6,570 nucleotides of DNA, taken from the NCBI GenBank assembly GCA_003646045.1, contig QNDV01000128.1, positions 1-6,570 of the forward strand, given 5' to 3'. A model generated the notes under the pieces. The model was not told the DNA's origin. It searched no databases and saw nothing but the letters and a program-made list of their open reading frames with translations. Positions 5,415-6,570 of this stretch are shown here, in pieces. Position 1 is the first letter of the stretch; the number at the start of each line of letters is the position of its first letter. Made by a program: the position numbers and the translations under genes. Origin of the DNA: a bacterium. Lineage in GTDB: Bacteria > Krumholzibacteriota > Krumholzibacteria > LZORAL124-64-63.

Positions 5415-6391
5415 TCGGAATTCCTCGTTCCTGTTCCCGGCGCCGCCGAAGGCGCCATGAGTGGTGTTTCCGCCCAACCCATCGCTTCACCCAGCTTGCT
5501 CAGATCGTCCTGATCAATCACGTACTCCGCCTCCAGGACACGTTCGTTGGCCTGGAATTCCTCGGTGAGGGTGGCCCAAATCCGCGGCGCGACCATCACG
5601 ACGGTGTCGTCGCCGCAATCGCGGACCACATCCTCCAGGTCCTCGCCCACGACGGGCTCGATCCCGTACTTCTCGCGCGCGAACACCGTCGAGAGATCGG
5701 CTGCGAGCGTCTCGGCGGTCGCCTGGTCGCGTTCGTACAGGATCACCTGCTGCACACGCGAGGGAAGGCGTTCAGACAGACCAGGGTCCGGGCCGATGGC
5801 CACGAAGTTCACCTCGCCCAATCGGTGGGGCCAGCGGCACCTGATGTCGTTGTAATGGAAGTAGGTGGCGACGATGGTGCCGGCCGGCGGTTCATCGTGC
5901 TTCTCAAGCGACCAGGGCCGGGCCTCGACGGCGAAGCGGGCCTCTATCTCGCGGGCGTGGTCCGCGCACTGCCAGGTGCTGCATTCGACGACGTAGACGA
6001 CCGGAGCGGTGGCGTCGGCCTGTTGCACGTGCCGGGCGATCTCCCTGGTCAGCGCCGGCACGTCCATGCCGTAGTTCAACTTCGCTTCCCGGACGACACG
6101 ACCGACAAAACCCGTGGGGCTCTCGACGGCTCGGGACCTCTGATCATCCGATTCTATCGTGACCCAGGTCCCCTTGGCACCGTGGGATTCCACGAGCCCC
6201 TCCCGCGCCAGAGCGGTGTACGCATGCCGAACGGTGTGGAGATTCACCCCCCAGGTGCGGGCCGCTTCCCTCAGCGGCTCAAGGGCATCGCCGTGGGACA
6301 GGTTCCCGTTGGCGATCTGTTCCCGGATCACCTCGGCAATCTGGTGGAACAGCGGGATCGGGCTCTGGGGATCAATGGGATTCGCTTTCAT
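5411..6391 (-). CDS. GntR-family transcriptional regulator with an unrecognised C-terminal domain
   Basis: This 326-residue DNA-binding regulator has a GntR winged helix at residues 10-78. PLFHQIAEVIREQIANGNL is the first helix, the recognition helix is NLHTVRHAYTALAREG (50-65), and the wing includes GAKGTWV. The remaining 240 residues are soluble and alternate strands and helices (VVYVVE 131-136, GTIVATYFHY 171-180, VNFVAIG 194-200, QQVILYERD 214-222, DTVVMVAPR 262-270). I do not recognise an FCD, UTRA or aminotransferase domain. A two-lobed ligand-binding fold is possible, as a guess. The ATG at 6391 lacks a ribosome site, but the promoter places transcription on its A, so it is probably leaderless. 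An in-frame TTG at 6409 would lie upstream of that start. It overlaps the CPBP gene by 4 bp and probably represses its own operon through the palindrome at 6396-6409. Confidence 0.92.
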   Translation of the reverse strand: MKANPIDPQSPIPLFHQIAEVIREQIANGNLSHGDALEPLREAARTWGVNLHTVRHAYTALAREGLVESHGAKGTWVTIESDDQRSRAVESPTGFVGRVVREAKLNYGMDVPALTREIARHVQQADATAPVVYVVECSTWQCADHAREIEARFAVEARPWSLEKHDEPPAGTIVATYFHYNDIRCRWPHRLGEVNFVAIGPDPGLSERLPSRVQQVILYERDQATAETLAADLSTVFAREKYGIEPVVGEDLEDVVRDCGDDTVVMVAPRIWATLTEEFQANERVLEAEYVIDQDDLSKLGEAMGWAETPLMAPSAAPGTGTRNSE

Positions 6392-6395
6392 TAGT

Positions 6396-6409
6396 TTGTT
6401 ATATAACAA
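6396..6409. promoter_or_regulatory. 14-bp palindrome over the -10 box, candidate GntR operator
   Basis: TTGTTATATAACAA is a perfect palindrome that fully contains the -10 hexamer. Next to it CAACG occurs twice 8 bp apart (6407-6411, 6415-6419), adding half-sites within the promoter spacer. A repressor here would exclude polymerase. Its place directly before the regulator gene supports autoregulation, which is common in GntR proteins. AT-rich -10 regions can be palindromic by chance, but 14 perfect bases is unusual. Confidence 0.55.
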
Positions 6410-6426
6410 CGGTACAACGAAGTCAA
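6398..6426 (-). promoter_or_regulatory. Sigma-70-type promoter of the GntR-CPBP operon
   Basis: TTGACT (6421-6426) and TATAAC (6398-6403) are separated by exactly 17 bp on the minus strand; each hexamer matches consensus at five of six bases. Six bases separate the -10 from the ATG at 6391, so transcription should begin on the start codon itself. This is the best promoter in the window and explains the absence of a Shine-Dalgarno site. Confidence 0.65.
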
Positions 6427-6570
6427 GACGGATTGCCAGCGGATTACCTCTCGAGCCGCGTGCGGTCCGAGTCCGGGATCGTCACCCCCGCCCTCCAGAT
6501 CATCCCCCCAAGGCAACTTCTCCCCGCCTCACTCGTACCCAATCAAGATCCAATCCGTCCATGTAATGCA

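Noticed and set aside
4620..5513. Long plus-strand open frame of 297 codons opposite the CPBP protease gene
   Set aside because: The translation is very rich in Asp, Glu, Arg and Gln with no fold or motif, as expected for the antisense of a membrane protein in GC-rich DNA. The minus strand has a clear CPBP family match.
6427..6570. Right-end stretch checked for a gene, tRNA or repeat
   Set aside because: No frame with a family match, no cloverleaf and no notable repeat was seen. It is probably upstream intergenic sequence or the edge of a gene outside the window.

Overview
This 6.6 kb window is GC-rich bacterial chromosome. It holds seven protein-coding genes, one of them cut by the left edge, and no RNA genes, CRISPR arrays or insertion sequences. 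Most genes have Shine-Dalgarno sites. A sigma-54 activator and an IHF-like site suggest a Gram-negative-type lineage, but the genes are too widespread to name a taxon.

Left block (1-1416): a sigma-54-dependent activator with a PAS sensor domain (minus strand, partial) diverges from a thioredoxin gene, trxA (plus strand). The 274 bp between them are laid out like a sigma-54 control region. Three palindromes lie 16 bp apart (746-789), followed by an AT-rich stretch with an IHF-like site (847-859) and a -24/-12 element (901-915), all upstream of trxA. The activator's own sigma-70-type promoter lies inside the palindrome cluster. I infer that the activator represses itself and switches on trxA. 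A strong hairpin terminator follows trxA.

Middle block (1522-4416): a cytoplasmic sulfatase/alkaline-phosphatase-fold protein has Thr where sulfatases carry the formylglycine Cys. Next comes an alpha/beta-hydrolase-fold protein whose nucleophile position is Gly. A phosphoglycerate-mutase/alkaline-phosphatase-fold metalloenzyme follows on the opposite strand, overlapping the hydrolase gene tail to tail by 10 bp. The metalloenzyme seems to start at CTG, behind a promoter with a perfect TATAAT and a leader containing a hairpin. The rest of 4293-4523 shows no gene.

Right block (4524-6426, minus strand): a GntR-type regulator with an unrecognised C-terminal domain and a CPBP-family membrane protease overlap by four bases (ATGA), so they form an operon. 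The regulator's promoter would start transcription on the A of its ATG, giving a leaderless mRNA. A 14-bp palindrome covers the -10 box and suggests autorepression. Nothing recognisable was seen from 6427 to 6570.
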